DNA from: CAWAYR01 sp050250875
Lineage (GTDB): Bacteria; Acidobacteriota; Vicinamibacteria; Vicinamibacterales; UBA2999
Direction: 5' to 3'
Assembly: GCA_050250875.1 (NCBI GenBank)
Contig: JBFWNV010000001.1
Location: forward strand, 1,178,001 to 1,242,000
DNA: 64,000 nucleotides
The notes beneath the pieces are model-generated. The model saw only the letters and a program-made list of their open reading frames with translations, was not told the origin of the DNA and did no database searches. The stretch's first letter is position 1; the number at the start of each line of letters is the position of its first letter. Positions 8,658 through 15,895 of the stretch are shown piece by piece. A program made the translations under genes and the position numbers.

Positions 8658-9012
8658 GGCTGGGTGTCAGGGACGATTTCCGCAACTGGCTCGTTCATGA
8701 GGCATGAAGGTGCCGGTGGCCTCCGCATCCGTCGGCCCGGAAGTGCCAGGCGCGAACGGTGCAGCTGCTGCCCGATTCCTGGTGGCCCAGCTACCTGCCG
8801 AACGCCTTCTTCCAGCGCTTCTTCGGGTCATCGAACCTCACGCCGGCGGGATCGAATGCCTCCGGGTCGAACTGTCCTCCGGCCCACCGGAGCGTCGACT
8901 CGTGCTCCTCGTGGCCGGGATCGGCGATGACCTGAAGAAACTCGGCGTAGCCGTGGACACCACCGCAATCCTCCGGAGGACACCGGCCTTCACCGGCAAC
9001 ACAGCGCGGGTA
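8658..9012. repeat. direct repeat, copy 2
   Basis: This is the partner of 213-568 (five differences, counting the one-base indel). This copy extends into the complete pRiA4b ORF-3-like gene, so it is the likely source and the copy at 213 the partial duplicate. Confidence 0.9.
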
Positions 9013-9438
9013 TTCGCGGTCGTCCTCGGCCGACTCGAAGCCCTCGTGCACGAGGACGTGCTGCCAGTCGTCGCCAAAGTCGTACGCGTACATCACGGGC
9101 GGGGCATGCCAGTTCCGATGGTCAAAGAACTTCGAGAGTGCGACGTGCCATCCAGGCACGACAGGCCGGTCCTCTGGGTCGTCGTCGGTGGGAATGCCGA
9201 TGGACACCACGTGCCGCTCGGCCGCGTCGGGCAACCGGAATTCGTGGAGGTGGTAGTCCAGCCAGCCCATGGCGTCCTGGATGGCGACGTGCAGGTCCCA
9301 GAACGAGTACTTCTCGGGCACTTGGATGCGGCGCCAGACCAGTGGATCCGTCCCTGAGAGCACCACCAGGAACTGGTGCACGAGCTTCGGCCGAGGCTTG
9401 CGTGTGGCCTGCCTCATTGGAATCGGTACCTTGGCCAC
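8791..9438 (-). CDS. plasmid pRiA4b ORF-3 family protein
   Basis: The protein has 215 aa. GTG 9438 is preceded by GGAG with 6-nt spacing. It shows the features of the pRiA4b ORF-3 family (PF07929): VFLVVLSGTDPLVWRRI-type opening (here HQFLVVLSGTDPLVWRR), FWDLHVAIQDAMGW, the conserved YDFGDDWQH, the metal-binding-like CVAGEGRCPPEDCGG, and a GQFDPEAFD tail. The biochemical role of the family is unknown; members often accompany transposons and plasmids. Here it lies beside an antitoxin-like gene and a truncated toxin, and its 3' part is duplicated at 213-568, consistent with an accessory or mobile context. Confidence 0.9.
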   Translation of the reverse strand: MAKVPIPMRQATRKPRPKLVHQFLVVLSGTDPLVWRRIQVPEKYSFWDLHVAIQDAMGWLDYHLHEFRLPDAAERHVVSIGIPTDDDPEDRPVVPGWHVALSKFFDHRNWHAPPVMYAYDFGDDWQHVLVHEGFESAEDDREYPRCVAGEGRCPPEDCGGVHGYAEFLQVIADPGHEEHESTLRWAGGQFDPEAFDPAGVRFDDPKKRWKKAFGR

Positions 9439-9481
9439 ACCGTTCTCCGGTTGTTCGGAGTTGCGCGATCGGCGCGCCCGA

Positions 9482-9790
9482 TCACGCGGCAGTCCGACGC
9501 TTGCCGGTAAGCGGCGCCAGACTCAGGCGAAGCCGGAACGGCTTCAGGAGACGGTTGAGCGTGTCCTGCGTCGGGTTGTGGCGGGGGTTGATCGCGCGCA
9601 GCACGTTCGGGCCGACCATGTGCACCTTGGCCGCGAACTCCTTGACGCCCATCGCCCGGATCACCTTCCCGAGCGCAAGTTGCAGGTCCACGCCCTCGTC
9701 GATCGACGCCAGCAGGAACTCGCGGGCGAATGCCGCGTCGCGAAGGTCCTTGGCCAACCCGACGTTCCAGTCTTCACTTCGTCGTGCCAC
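9482..9790 (-). CDS. addiction-module antidote-like HTH protein (HI1420 type)
   Basis: The protein has 102 aa. GTG 9790 has AGGAGGG 8 nt upstream. The sequence opens DWNVGLAKDLRDAAFAREFLLASIDEG and carries a helix-turn-helix-like segment (MGVKEFAAKVHMVGPNVLRAINP...TLNRLLKPFRLRLSLAPL), matching the layout of the HI1420/COG3636 antidote family. Antidotes of this family normally follow a RelE-fold toxin. Here the start overlaps the last codons of what looks like such a toxin (9774-9860), whose N-terminal part is gone. It is probably an orphan antitoxin left after toxin loss. A chromosomal regulator role cannot be excluded. Confidence 0.75.
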   Translation of the reverse strand: MARRSEDWNVGLAKDLRDAAFAREFLLASIDEGVDLQLALGKVIRAMGVKEFAAKVHMVGPNVLRAINPRHNPTQDTLNRLLKPFRLRLSLAPLTGKRRTAA

Positions 9791-9860
9791 GACGTTTGCC
9801 CTCCTGATACGCCTTCCAGGACTCCTGCGCCCGCCTCACGTCTGCCGTCTGGGTGGAACG
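9774..9860 (-). pseudogene. C-terminal remnant of a RelE/HI1419-like toxin
   Basis: The minus-strand frame ending TGA at 9774 reads STQTADVRRAQESWKAYQEG then KRRGTTK. This resembles the ending of HI1419-type addiction toxins (typical pattern: S-x-Q-x-x-D-I-x-x-A-x-x-x-W-x-x-Y). It overlaps the start of the antitoxin-like gene by 17 bp, the expected toxin-antitoxin arrangement. Upstream of about 9860 the sequence no longer resembles a toxin, and the central RelE fold is absent. The identification rests on a short motif plus synteny. Confidence 0.55.
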
Positions 9861-10042
9861 CGCCTGAGCGGCGCTAACTCGTTGATTCCGTGGACGTTGT
9901 CAGGCACATGGCGGCCTCGATTCCCGCCAGGCCGTGGAGGGAGTAATCGGATCGAACCCGTCAAACCGCTGTGAGAAGGCGACTTGGGTGGAAGTGTTGC
10001 GATTGGCTGGGTATCTGGGATTCGAACCGGGGGACACCGGCG
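9861..10042. other. junction region with tRNA-tail-like string
   Basis: This is non-coding DNA between the toxin remnant and the SDR gene. Read on the minus strand, 10006-10034 gives GGTTCGAATCCCAGATACCC, then AGCC, like the T-loop and 3' end of a tRNA. The T-stem does not pair and no 5' part exists. The 15-mer GCTGGGTATCTGGGA here recurs exactly at 5564-5578. It may be a decayed attachment-site or repeat junction. Confidence 0.4.
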
Positions 10043-10783
10043 CTACTTCACGTGACGCCCGCCGTCGACCCGGATGGTCTCGCCGGTCACGAAGTCGCTG
10101 GTCACCAGGAACGCCACCGCCTTGGCGATCTCCTCCTCGCCGCCCCAGCGGCCGAGCGGCGTGGCCCGCTCGACGGCGGCGTACTCTTCCGGCGTGGTCC
10201 CGGGCGGGGCGACGATCGGCCCGGGGGCGACGGCGTTGACCAGGATCTGGTCGCCGGCCAGCTCGAGCGCCAGCCCCTCGGTGAGCGCCTTCACGCCGGC
10301 CTTGGCCACGTAGTAGGCCAGGTAGCCCTGATAGCGCGGCCGGCCGCTGGCGGCGATCCAGTCCGAGAAGTTGACGATGCGTCCGCCGCCAGCCGCGCGC
10401 ATGTGCGGCACGGCGGCGCGGCTGCACAGGAACGCCGCTCGCAAATCGACCGACAGCTGGCGGTCCCAGTGGTCTTCGTCGTGATCGTCGAACGGCAGAT
10501 GCCGGTAGAGCGAGGCCATGTTGACGAGGATGTCGAGACGGCCGAACGCCGCGGCGGCCTCGTTGACCGCGGCGCGGCACTCGAGCGGATCGCCCAGATC
10601 GGCGCGCAGCGTCAGCGATCGACGGCCGCGGGCGCGCACCGCGGCGGCGGCGCGCCCGGCGGCCTCGGCCGACATCCGGTAGGTGAAGGCCACGTCGGCC
10701 CCGCCGTCGGCCAACACGGCCGCCACCGCCTCGCCCATCCGCGCGCCCCCGGTGATGAGCGCCGCTCGTCCTCGTAGTTCCAC
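10043..10783 (-). CDS. SDR-family NAD(P)-dependent oxidoreductase
   Basis: The protein has 246 aa. GTG 10783 has GGAGG 6 nt upstream. It is a classical short-chain dehydrogenase/reductase: the nucleotide-binding turn ALITGGARMGEAVA (~8-21), acidic ADLGDP, an NMAS box in place of NNAG, the catalytic YxxxK (AYYVAKAG) near residue 160, and a C-terminal FVTGETIRVDGGR. The TGGARMG turn is close to FolM/PTR1-like pteridine reductases as well as FabG-like enzymes. The substrate is not determined. It stands alone on the minus strand, divergent from the secreted protein at 10845. Confidence 0.85.
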   Translation of the reverse strand: MELRGRAALITGGARMGEAVAAVLADGGADVAFTYRMSAEAAGRAAAAVRARGRRSLTLRADLGDPLECRAAVNEAAAAFGRLDILVNMASLYRHLPFDDHDEDHWDRQLSVDLRAAFLCSRAAVPHMRAAGGGRIVNFSDWIAASGRPRYQGYLAYYVAKAGVKALTEGLALELAGDQILVNAVAPGPIVAPPGTTPEEYAAVERATPLGRWGGEEEIAKAVAFLVTSDFVTGETIRVDGGRHVK

Positions 10784-10832
10784 GTCGCGCCTCCGCAGCC
10801 TGGTTGCCCGGCCATCGTAGTCCGAGCACTGC

Positions 10833-10838
10833 TATCCT
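10833..10838 (+). promoter_or_regulatory. -10 box TATCCT, leaderless-type
   Basis: The hexamer ends 6 nt before ATG 10845, so a transcript starting ~7 nt downstream of the box would begin at or next to the start codon. No Shine-Dalgarno sequence and no clear -35 box are present. Confidence 0.4.
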
Positions 10839-10844
10839 GCGGAC

Positions 10845-11525
10845 ATGTCGAGGGGGCGCACCGGCGCGCTGGCGGCTGCGGTGGCCGCCGCCCTGACGCT
10901 GGCGCCGCCGGCGCGGGCGATCGAGGCCAACCTGCCGATGCAGGGCGTGGACGACGCCATCGTCTTCGCGCGCATGGCCAGACACGAGGCGCGTCGGGAC
11001 TTTCACGACCGCTACGCCCGCACGCCGGGTGGCACCGTCACCCGGATCTCGCTGGTCAGCGAGTACCGCCGCGTGGTGCTGCGCACCGAAGAGCGCATCC
11101 GCCTCGGCAACCGCAACTACGGCGTGCGGCAGCTGACCGACGAGCTCGAGCCGTGGCGCGGCCAGCTCGAGGTGATCGTGGACCTGACCTTCCATCCGCA
11201 GAACACCTACGTCGGCGTGCCGCTCATCGACGTGCTGCTGGCGCCGCTCGACGGCGACGGCGACCGGACCCCGCGCACCGCCGAGAAGACCGACCGCATC
11301 CCGCGCTTCGGCGGCTTCTTCGATCCGCCGCCGCCCGACGCGCCGTGGTGGCCGTTTCCACCGCCGGCCGAAACCGTCACGGTGCGCCGCGAGACGGTGA
11401 CCGGCGGCTGGGTGCTGGCCCGCTTCGACGCCGCGCCCCTGGCCCGGGGCCGCTTCGACGTCGTGGTGAAGGACGGCGCCACCGCCCTCGGGTCGGCCGA
11501 GTTCGACTTCGGCGCCCTGCGATGA
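10845..11525 (+). CDS. secreted protein of unknown function
   Basis: The protein has 226 aa. A signal peptide is evident (residues 1-25: Arg-rich start, Ala/Leu core, cleavage near PARA-IEA). The mature part is predicted mostly beta, with a Pro-rich stretch (FFDPPPPDAPWWPFPPP) near residue 165 and ending GSAEFDFGALR. I do not recognise a named domain. It ends just before the trk genes, separated from them by a 43-bp spacer containing 7-mer repeats, so it is probably an independent unit. Periplasmic location inferred. Confidence 0.65.
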   Translation: MSRGRTGALAAAVAAALTLAPPARAIEANLPMQGVDDAIVFARMARHEARRDFHDRYARTPGGTVTRISLVSEYRRVVLRTEERIRLGNRNYGVRQLTDELEPWRGQLEVIVDLTFHPQNTYVGVPLIDVLLAPLDGDGDRTPRTAEKTDRIPRFGGFFDPPPPDAPWWPFPPPAETVTVRRETVTGGWVLARFDAAPLARGRFDVVVKDGATALGSAEFDFGALR

Positions 11526-11527
11526 AT

Positions 11528-11553
11528 CCCTGGTCCCCGGTCCCTGGTCCCTG
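11528..11553. repeat. CCCTGGT heptamer array (short, class A)
   Basis: Three to four imperfect copies of CCCTGGT lie directly before the TAAGAT box and TTG start of the potassium transporter gene. They belong to the same unit type as the large inverted element at 13616-13752. Confidence 0.7.
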
Positions 11554-11556
11554 TTC

Positions 11557-11562
11557 TAAGAT
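11557..11562 (+). promoter_or_regulatory. -10 box TAAGAT, leaderless-type
   Basis: It ends 6 nt before the TTG start at 11569. The intervening CCCCCC carries no ribosome site. A class A heptamer array ends about 4 nt upstream of the box. Confidence 0.4.
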
Positions 11563-11568
11563 CCCCCC

Positions 11569-12921
11569 TTGCGCCGCCGCCGGCCTCTCTCACCCGCCCA
11601 ATTCCTGGCGTTCAGCTTCCTCGGCATCATCCTGCTGGGCGGCGCCGTGCTGTCGCTGCCGATCGCAGCGGCGCCCGGCCGCCACGTCGCCGTGATCGAC
11701 GCGTTCTACACGTCGGTGTCGGCGGTCTGCGTCACCGGCCTCATCGCCGTCGACACCCCCGTGGATTTCTCCCCCTTCGGCCTGGCCGTCCTGTTGCTGC
11801 TGATCCAGGCCGGCGGGCTCGGCTACATGACGCTGAGCACGGTGTTCGTGTCGGCGCTCGGCCGGTCGGTGACGATCCAGGAGCGGCTCACGCTGCAGGA
11901 GGCGCTCAACGTTCAGGACATGGAGGGGCTGGTGCGCTTCGCCGGCACGGTCCTGAAGCTGACCCTGGCGTTCGAGGGCCTGGGAGCGCTCATCCTGGCG
12001 GCGCGCTGGTGGCCGGAGATGGGGTTGGCGCAGGCGGCGTGGCACGGCGTGTTCCACGCCGTCTCGGCGTTCAACAACGCCGGGTTCGCGTTGTGGAGCA
12101 ACAACCTGATGCCGTGGGCGGGCGACGTGACGGTCAACCTGGTCATCACCGCGCTCATCATCGCCGGCGGGCTCGGCTTCTTCGTCTGGGCCGAACTCAT
12201 CGGCCTCAACCGGCGCCAGGTGCGGCTGTCGGTGCACACCCGCCTGGTGCTGCTCGCCTCCGGCGCGCTGCTCGCCGGCGGCACCGTGGCTTTCCTGGCC
12301 CTCGAGTGGAACAACCCGCGCACGCTCGCGCCGATGTCGCTCCCGGATCGGCTGCTCGCCGCCTGGTTCCAGTCGGTCACCGCGCGCACCGCCGGGTTCA
12401 ACACCATCGACGTCGGCGCCATGACGGCGCCGGCGCTGTTCGTGATGATGGCGCTGATGTTCATCGGCGCCTCGCCCGGCAGCACCGGCGGCGGCGTCAA
12501 GACGACGACGTTTTCGATCACCCTCGCGGCGCTGTGGGCGACGGTACGCGGCACCGGCGACACGGTGATCTTCAAGCGCCGGCTGGCGGTGGAAACGGTG
12601 GCGAAGGCGTTCTTCATCTCGCTCATCGCCTTCGTCACGTTGAACGGGGTGGCCTGGCTGCTGCTGCTCACCGAAGGACGCGACCTGCTGAAGACGCTGT
12701 TCGAAACGACGTCGGCGTTCGGCACGGTCGGGCTGTCGATGGGCGAGGCCGGGGCGCCGGTCAGCCTGTCGGCCTTCTTCACGCCAGCCGGGAAGCTGCT
12801 CGTCATGGCGATGATGTTCGCCGGCCGGGTCGGCCCCCTGACCCTGGCCATCGCCGTCGCCAAGCGTGCACGGACGCAGGCGAAACTGCAGTATCCCGAA
12901 GGCAAGATCCTGATCGGATAG
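11569..12921 (+). CDS. Trk/Ktr-type potassium transporter membrane subunit
   Basis: The protein has 450 aa and starts with TTG. It is an inner-membrane K+ translocating subunit of the TrkH/KtrB superfamily with four M1-P-M2 repeats. The four selectivity-filter loops are recognisable: SAVCVTGL, SAFNNAGFAL, TARTAGFNT and TSAFGTVGLS, with the Gly of each filter conserved. Length and the start (no extra N-terminal helices) fit KtrB better than the longer TrkH. The RCK regulatory gene follows after 15 bp, giving a complete two-component uptake system. Transcription probably begins at the TAAGAT box next to the start codon. Confidence 0.95.
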   Translation: MRRRRPLSPAQFLAFSFLGIILLGGAVLSLPIAAAPGRHVAVIDAFYTSVSAVCVTGLIAVDTPVDFSPFGLAVLLLLIQAGGLGYMTLSTVFVSALGRSVTIQERLTLQEALNVQDMEGLVRFAGTVLKLTLAFEGLGALILAARWWPEMGLAQAAWHGVFHAVSAFNNAGFALWSNNLMPWAGDVTVNLVITALIIAGGLGFFVWAELIGLNRRQVRLSVHTRLVLLASGALLAGGTVAFLALEWNNPRTLAPMSLPDRLLAAWFQSVTARTAGFNTIDVGAMTAPALFVMMALMFIGASPGSTGGGVKTTTFSITLAALWATVRGTGDTVIFKRRLAVETVAKAFFISLIAFVTLNGVAWLLLLTEGRDLLKTLFETTSAFGTVGLSMGEAGAPVSLSAFFTPAGKLLVMAMMFAGRVGPLTLAIAVAKRARTQAKLQYPEGKILIG

Positions 12922-12936
12922 CGAGACGAGACCGCC

Positions 12937-13614
12937 ATGGCCAAACGCACGTTCGCGGTGATCGGATTGGGGCGGTTCGGCGCCGCCATGGCGACGACGC
13001 TGTCGCAGCTCGGCCACGAGGTGATCGGCATCGACGGCGACGACGACCGGGTGACGGCGCTGGCCGATCAGGTGTCGCACACCGTCAAGCTCGACGCCAC
13101 CGACGAGCGGGCGCTGCGCGCCGCCGGCATCAAGGACGTCGACGTCGCCGTGGTCTCGATCGGCGAGAACATCGAGGCGAGCCTGCTGGTCGTCACGCTG
13201 GTCAAGGAGCTGGGCATCCCGAACATCGTCGCCAAGGCCGTCACGCCGCTCCACGGCCGCATCCTCGAGAAGCTCGGCGTGTCGCGGGTGGTGTTCCCGG
13301 AGCGCGAAATGGCCGTGCGGGTGGCGCACAGCCTGGTCATCCCCAACGTGCTCGACTACATCGAGCTGTCGGGCGACTTCTCGATCGTCGAGGTGCCGGC
13401 GCCGGCCGAGTTCTTCGGCAAGACGCTGCGCGAGATCGGGCTGCGCGCCCGCTTCGGCCTGACCACCATCGCCATCAAGCGGGCCAAGGCCGGGCCGGGC
13501 CAAGTGGCCACCGTCTCCCCCGGCCCGGACGACGTCATCCAGGACGGCGACATCCTGGCCCTGCTCGGCAGCAACGAGCGCCTCGGCAAGCTGGAACAGA
13601 TGCTCAAGGGATAG
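12937..13614 (+). CDS. RCK-domain regulatory subunit (TrkA/KtrA family)
   Basis: The protein has 225 aa. Its N-terminal Rossmann RCK_N domain carries the nucleotide motif VIGLGRFGAAMA (~8-19) and an acidic end of the second strand (IGIDGDDDR). The C-terminal RCK_C domain (~140-220) follows. The single RCK pair and the length match KtrA (about 220 aa) rather than the tandem TrkA of E. coli. It should form a cytoplasmic octameric ring gating the transporter encoded 15 bp upstream in response to nucleotides. The start ATG 12937 is preceded by a weak GAGACGAGA purine stretch. Confidence 0.95.
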   Translation: MAKRTFAVIGLGRFGAAMATTLSQLGHEVIGIDGDDDRVTALADQVSHTVKLDATDERALRAAGIKDVDVAVVSIGENIEASLLVVTLVKELGIPNIVAKAVTPLHGRILEKLGVSRVVFPEREMAVRVAHSLVIPNVLDYIELSGDFSIVEVPAPAEFFGKTLREIGLRARFGLTTIAIKRAKAGPGQVATVSPGPDDVIQDGDILALLGSNERLGKLEQMLKG

Positions 13615-13935
13615 AGCAGGGACCAGGGACCAGGGACCGGGGAAGAACATCGTCACGCGGGTCACGCCGCACGATGTCGGGCGTGAGTATCGTCGGAGGT
13701 CTTTCCCTGGTCCCTGGTCCCTGGTCCCTGGTCCCTGATCCCTGGTCCCTGCTTTTCTTACCCCCCTCGTAACCCCTTTCGTAGTCCGTAAGTCGAGGCC
13801 GACCGGGGCGGCCGCGGGCAGCGACTTTCCCGCCCGGGCGTGCGCGCGGCCGCTGGCGCGAATCCTGCTGCCCGGTCACGCTTGCCGCGGACTGGCCGCG
13901 GCCGACCCGATGTGCCCCTCGAAGGAGAGCCTCTC
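13615..13935. other. 321-bp intergenic region
   Basis: Beyond the class A element (13616-13752), positions 13753-13935 hold a GC-rich leader in front of the CHRD gene with GAAGGAGAG at 13921-13929. I see no gene in it. Confidence 0.6.
13616..13752. repeat. class A heptamer inverted element
   Basis: The left arm is 3-4 copies of GGGACCA (13616-13642). The core is about 60 bp. The right arm is about seven copies of CCCTGGT (13704-13752), followed by a TTTTCTTA run. The arms are complementary, so the transcript would fold into a long hairpin and may terminate the ktr operon. The core contains GTCACGCGGGTCACGC (13652-13667), nearly identical to the core of the class B element at 22910, showing that the two arm types belong to one element family. 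Confidence 0.8.
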
Positions 13936-14421
13936 ATGCGACCAACCACCAAGAGCCTGTTCGCCGCCGCAGCGCTGCTGCTGGGAATGAGCGCCCAGGC
14001 CCAGGCCCAGACCGTGCGGCTGACCGCCGTGCTGTCGGGCGGCGAAGAAGCCCCGACCAAGATCCTCACCGGCGCCGCCGGCACCGCCGACGTCTACGTC
14101 AACCTGGCCACGAAGACCGTCACCTACACGATCGAGATCTTCAACCTGCCCAGCGGCACCACCGCCGGCCACTTCCACGTCGGCAGCGCCGGCGTCGCCG
14201 GCCCGGTGGTCATCGATCTGACGCCGCCGCAGAACGCCTCGAACGACTACGTGCTCAGCGGCACGGTGACGCAGGCGATGTTCCGCGCCCGGCCGGATCA
14301 GGGGGTACGCGACATGGACGACTTCATCCAGTCGCTGGTCGGCGGCCAGACCTACCTGAACATCCACACCGCCGTGAACCCCGGCGGCGAGATTCGCGGC
14401 CAGCTGACCATCGCGCCGTAA
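13936..14421 (+). CDS. secreted CHRD-domain protein
   Basis: The protein has 161 aa. ATG 13936 follows GAAGGAGAG at good spacing. A signal peptide covers residues 1-25 (AAAALLLGMSAQAQAQ). The rest is one CHRD domain: VRLTAVLSGGEEAPT at the start, TYTIEIFNLPSGTTAGHFHVG in the middle, and YLNIHTAVNPGGEIRGQL at the end, the hallmark of the family. CHRD domains were named after chordin; the bacterial function is unknown, and the protein is probably periplasmic or extracellular. It stands alone: a hairpin and a new promoter follow. Confidence 0.9.
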   Translation: MRPTTKSLFAAAALLLGMSAQAQAQTVRLTAVLSGGEEAPTKILTGAAGTADVYVNLATKTVTYTIEIFNLPSGTTAGHFHVGSAGVAGPVVIDLTPPQNASNDYVLSGTVTQAMFRARPDQGVRDMDDFIQSLVGGQTYLNIHTAVNPGGEIRGQLTIAP

Positions 14422-14446
14422 CGCGCGCCGGCTCTCGCGCACCAGG

Positions 14447-14473
14447 GCGGCCACGTGCGGAGCACGTGGCCGC
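14447..14473. promoter_or_regulatory. perfect hairpin abutting the -10 box
   Basis: Two 11-bp arms (GCGGCCACGTG and CACGTGGCCGC) surround a 5-nt loop CGGAG and end exactly at the first base of TATAAT (14474). It may end the CHRD transcript (no U-run) or serve as an operator in the -35/spacer region of the next promoter. CACGTG itself is a common regulator half-site. Confidence 0.55.
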
Positions 14474-14479
14474 TATAAT
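14474..14479 (+). promoter_or_regulatory. consensus -10 box TATAAT, leaderless-type
   Basis: It ends 8 nt before ATG 14488. The spacing would place the transcription start at or within 1-2 nt of the start codon. No -35 consensus is visible; an 11-bp hairpin fills that position. Confidence 0.5.
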
Positions 14480-14487
14480 TGGCGGGC

Positions 14488-15891
14488 ATGAAATTGTCGG
14501 TGATCATGCCCTGCTACAACGAGCAGGCGACGATCCGCGAGATCGTCGGGCGCGTGCAGGGCGTGGACCTCGGGGCGATCGAGAAGGAGATCCTGATCGT
14601 CGACGACGGGTCGAAAGACGGCACCCGCGAGATCCTCCAGACCCTCGACGGCCGCGGCGGCGTGCGGGTCGTGCTCCAGCCGGTCAACCAGGGCAAGGGG
14701 GCGGCGGTGGCCCGCGGGTTCGCCGAGGCGACCGGCGACATCGTGATCATCCAGGACGCCGACCTGGAGTACGACCCGGCCGAGTATCCGCTGCTGCTCA
14801 AGCCGATCCTCGACGGCAGGGCCGACGTCGTCTACGGCTCGCGCTTCCTCGGCGCCCAGGGCGGCCACCGCGTGCTCTACTTCTGGCACTCGATCGGCAA
14901 CCGGCTGCTCACCCTGCTGTCGAACGCCGTCACCGACCTGAACCTCACCGACATGGAGACCTGTTACAAGGTCTTCGTCCGCGACGTCGCCAAGCGCCTC
15001 GACCTGAAATCGCGCGATTTCGGGATCGAGCCGGAGATGACCTGCAAGGTGGCGCGGATGCGCGCCCGCATCTACGAGGTGCCGATCTCCTACAACGGGC
15101 GCACCTACGAAGAGGGCAAGAAGATCGGCCTGAAGGACGCCTTCAAGGCCGTCTACACCCTGCTCCGCTTCATGCGCTGGGAGGCGCCGGCCGGCGACGT
15201 CGGGGCGATGACGCTGCGGCGCATGGAGCAGCTGTCGCCCTACAACCGCTGGCTCCACGATCGTTTCGATGCCTTCCTCGGCCGGCGGGTGCTCGAGGTC
15301 GGCTCGGGCGTCGGCAACCAGACGCGCTACTTCGCCGACCGCGAGCGCGTGGTGGCGTCCGACATCGAGCCGCACTACCTGCGCGAGCTGCGGCGGCGCT
15401 TCGAAGACAGCCAGAACGTGCGCGTCGCCTCGTTCGTCTTCCCGCTCGGCGACGGCGACAAGGCCGACCTCAAGGCCGAGCGGATCGACTCGATCGTCTG
15501 CATGAACGTGCTCGAACACATCGAGCAGGACGCCGCCACGCTGCGCGACTTCGCCGCGGTGCTCGAGCCTGGCGGGCGCCTGGTGCTCCTGGTGCCGGCG
15601 ATGCCGGCGCTCTACGGGTCGCTCGACGTGGCGCTCAGGCACTTCCGGCGCTACGACAAGGACGCGCTGGCCGCGCTGGTCGCCGCCGCCGGCTTCGAGG
15701 TCACCGACATCCGCTTCCTCAATCGCCCCGGGGTCTTCGGCTGGTGGCTCAACTCGCGGGTGCTGAAGCGCACGGTGCTGCCCAAGGGCCAGCTCTCGGC
15801 GTTCAAGTGGCTGATGCCGCTGCTGCGCCGCGAGGAGTCGATCCGGCCGTCGTTCGGCATGTCGCTGCTCGTGCTGGGCACGCGGCGCTGA
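14488..15891 (+). CDS. fused family 2 glycosyltransferase and SAM methyltransferase
   Basis: The protein has 467 aa. Residues 1-~235 are a GT-A glycosyltransferase of the dolichyl-phosphate mannose synthase type: SVIMPCYNEQATIREIV, IVDDGSKDGT and the metal site IQDADLEYDP, without the C-terminal membrane helices of ArnC-like proteins. Residues ~250-467 are a class I methyltransferase: EVGSGVGNQTRYF (glycine motif from residue 272), ASDIEPHYL, and CMNVLEHIEQD. Such fusions can sugar-modify and methylate lipid-linked glycans; the substrate here is unknown. A TTG at 14479 is in frame, but ATG 14488 begins the conserved domain. The next gene starts 4 bp after its stop, so it is co-transcribed with a polytopic membrane protein. 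Confidence 0.9.
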   Translation: MKLSVIMPCYNEQATIREIVGRVQGVDLGAIEKEILIVDDGSKDGTREILQTLDGRGGVRVVLQPVNQGKGAAVARGFAEATGDIVIIQDADLEYDPAEYPLLLKPILDGRADVVYGSRFLGAQGGHRVLYFWHSIGNRLLTLLSNAVTDLNLTDMETCYKVFVRDVAKRLDLKSRDFGIEPEMTCKVARMRARIYEVPISYNGRTYEEGKKIGLKDAFKAVYTLLRFMRWEAPAGDVGAMTLRRMEQLSPYNRWLHDRFDAFLGRRVLEVGSGVGNQTRYFADRERVVASDIEPHYLRELRRRFEDSQNVRVASFVFPLGDGDKADLKAERIDSIVCMNVLEHIEQDAATLRDFAAVLEPGGRLVLLVPAMPALYGSLDVALRHFRRYDKDALAALVAAAGFEVTDIRFLNRPGVFGWWLNSRVLKRTVLPKGQLSAFKWLMPLLRREESIRPSFGMSLLVLGTRR

Positions 15892-15895
15892 TCCG

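Noticed and set aside
213..9012. Composite transposon
   Set aside because: Direct repeats flank cargo, but neither copy encodes a transposase or has terminal inverted repeats.
9951..10040. Possible tRNA gene on the minus strand
   Set aside because: A T-loop-like GGTTCGAATCC is present, but the T-stem does not pair and no anticodon arm, D-arm or 5' acceptor strand is found. Kept only as a tail-like fragment.
11590..13665. 691-codon open frame antisense to the potassium uptake genes
   Set aside because: Composition artefact of GC-rich DNA: the translation is a His/Arg/Asp/Gly-rich string without domains, and the opposite strand encodes clear Trk/Ktr proteins.
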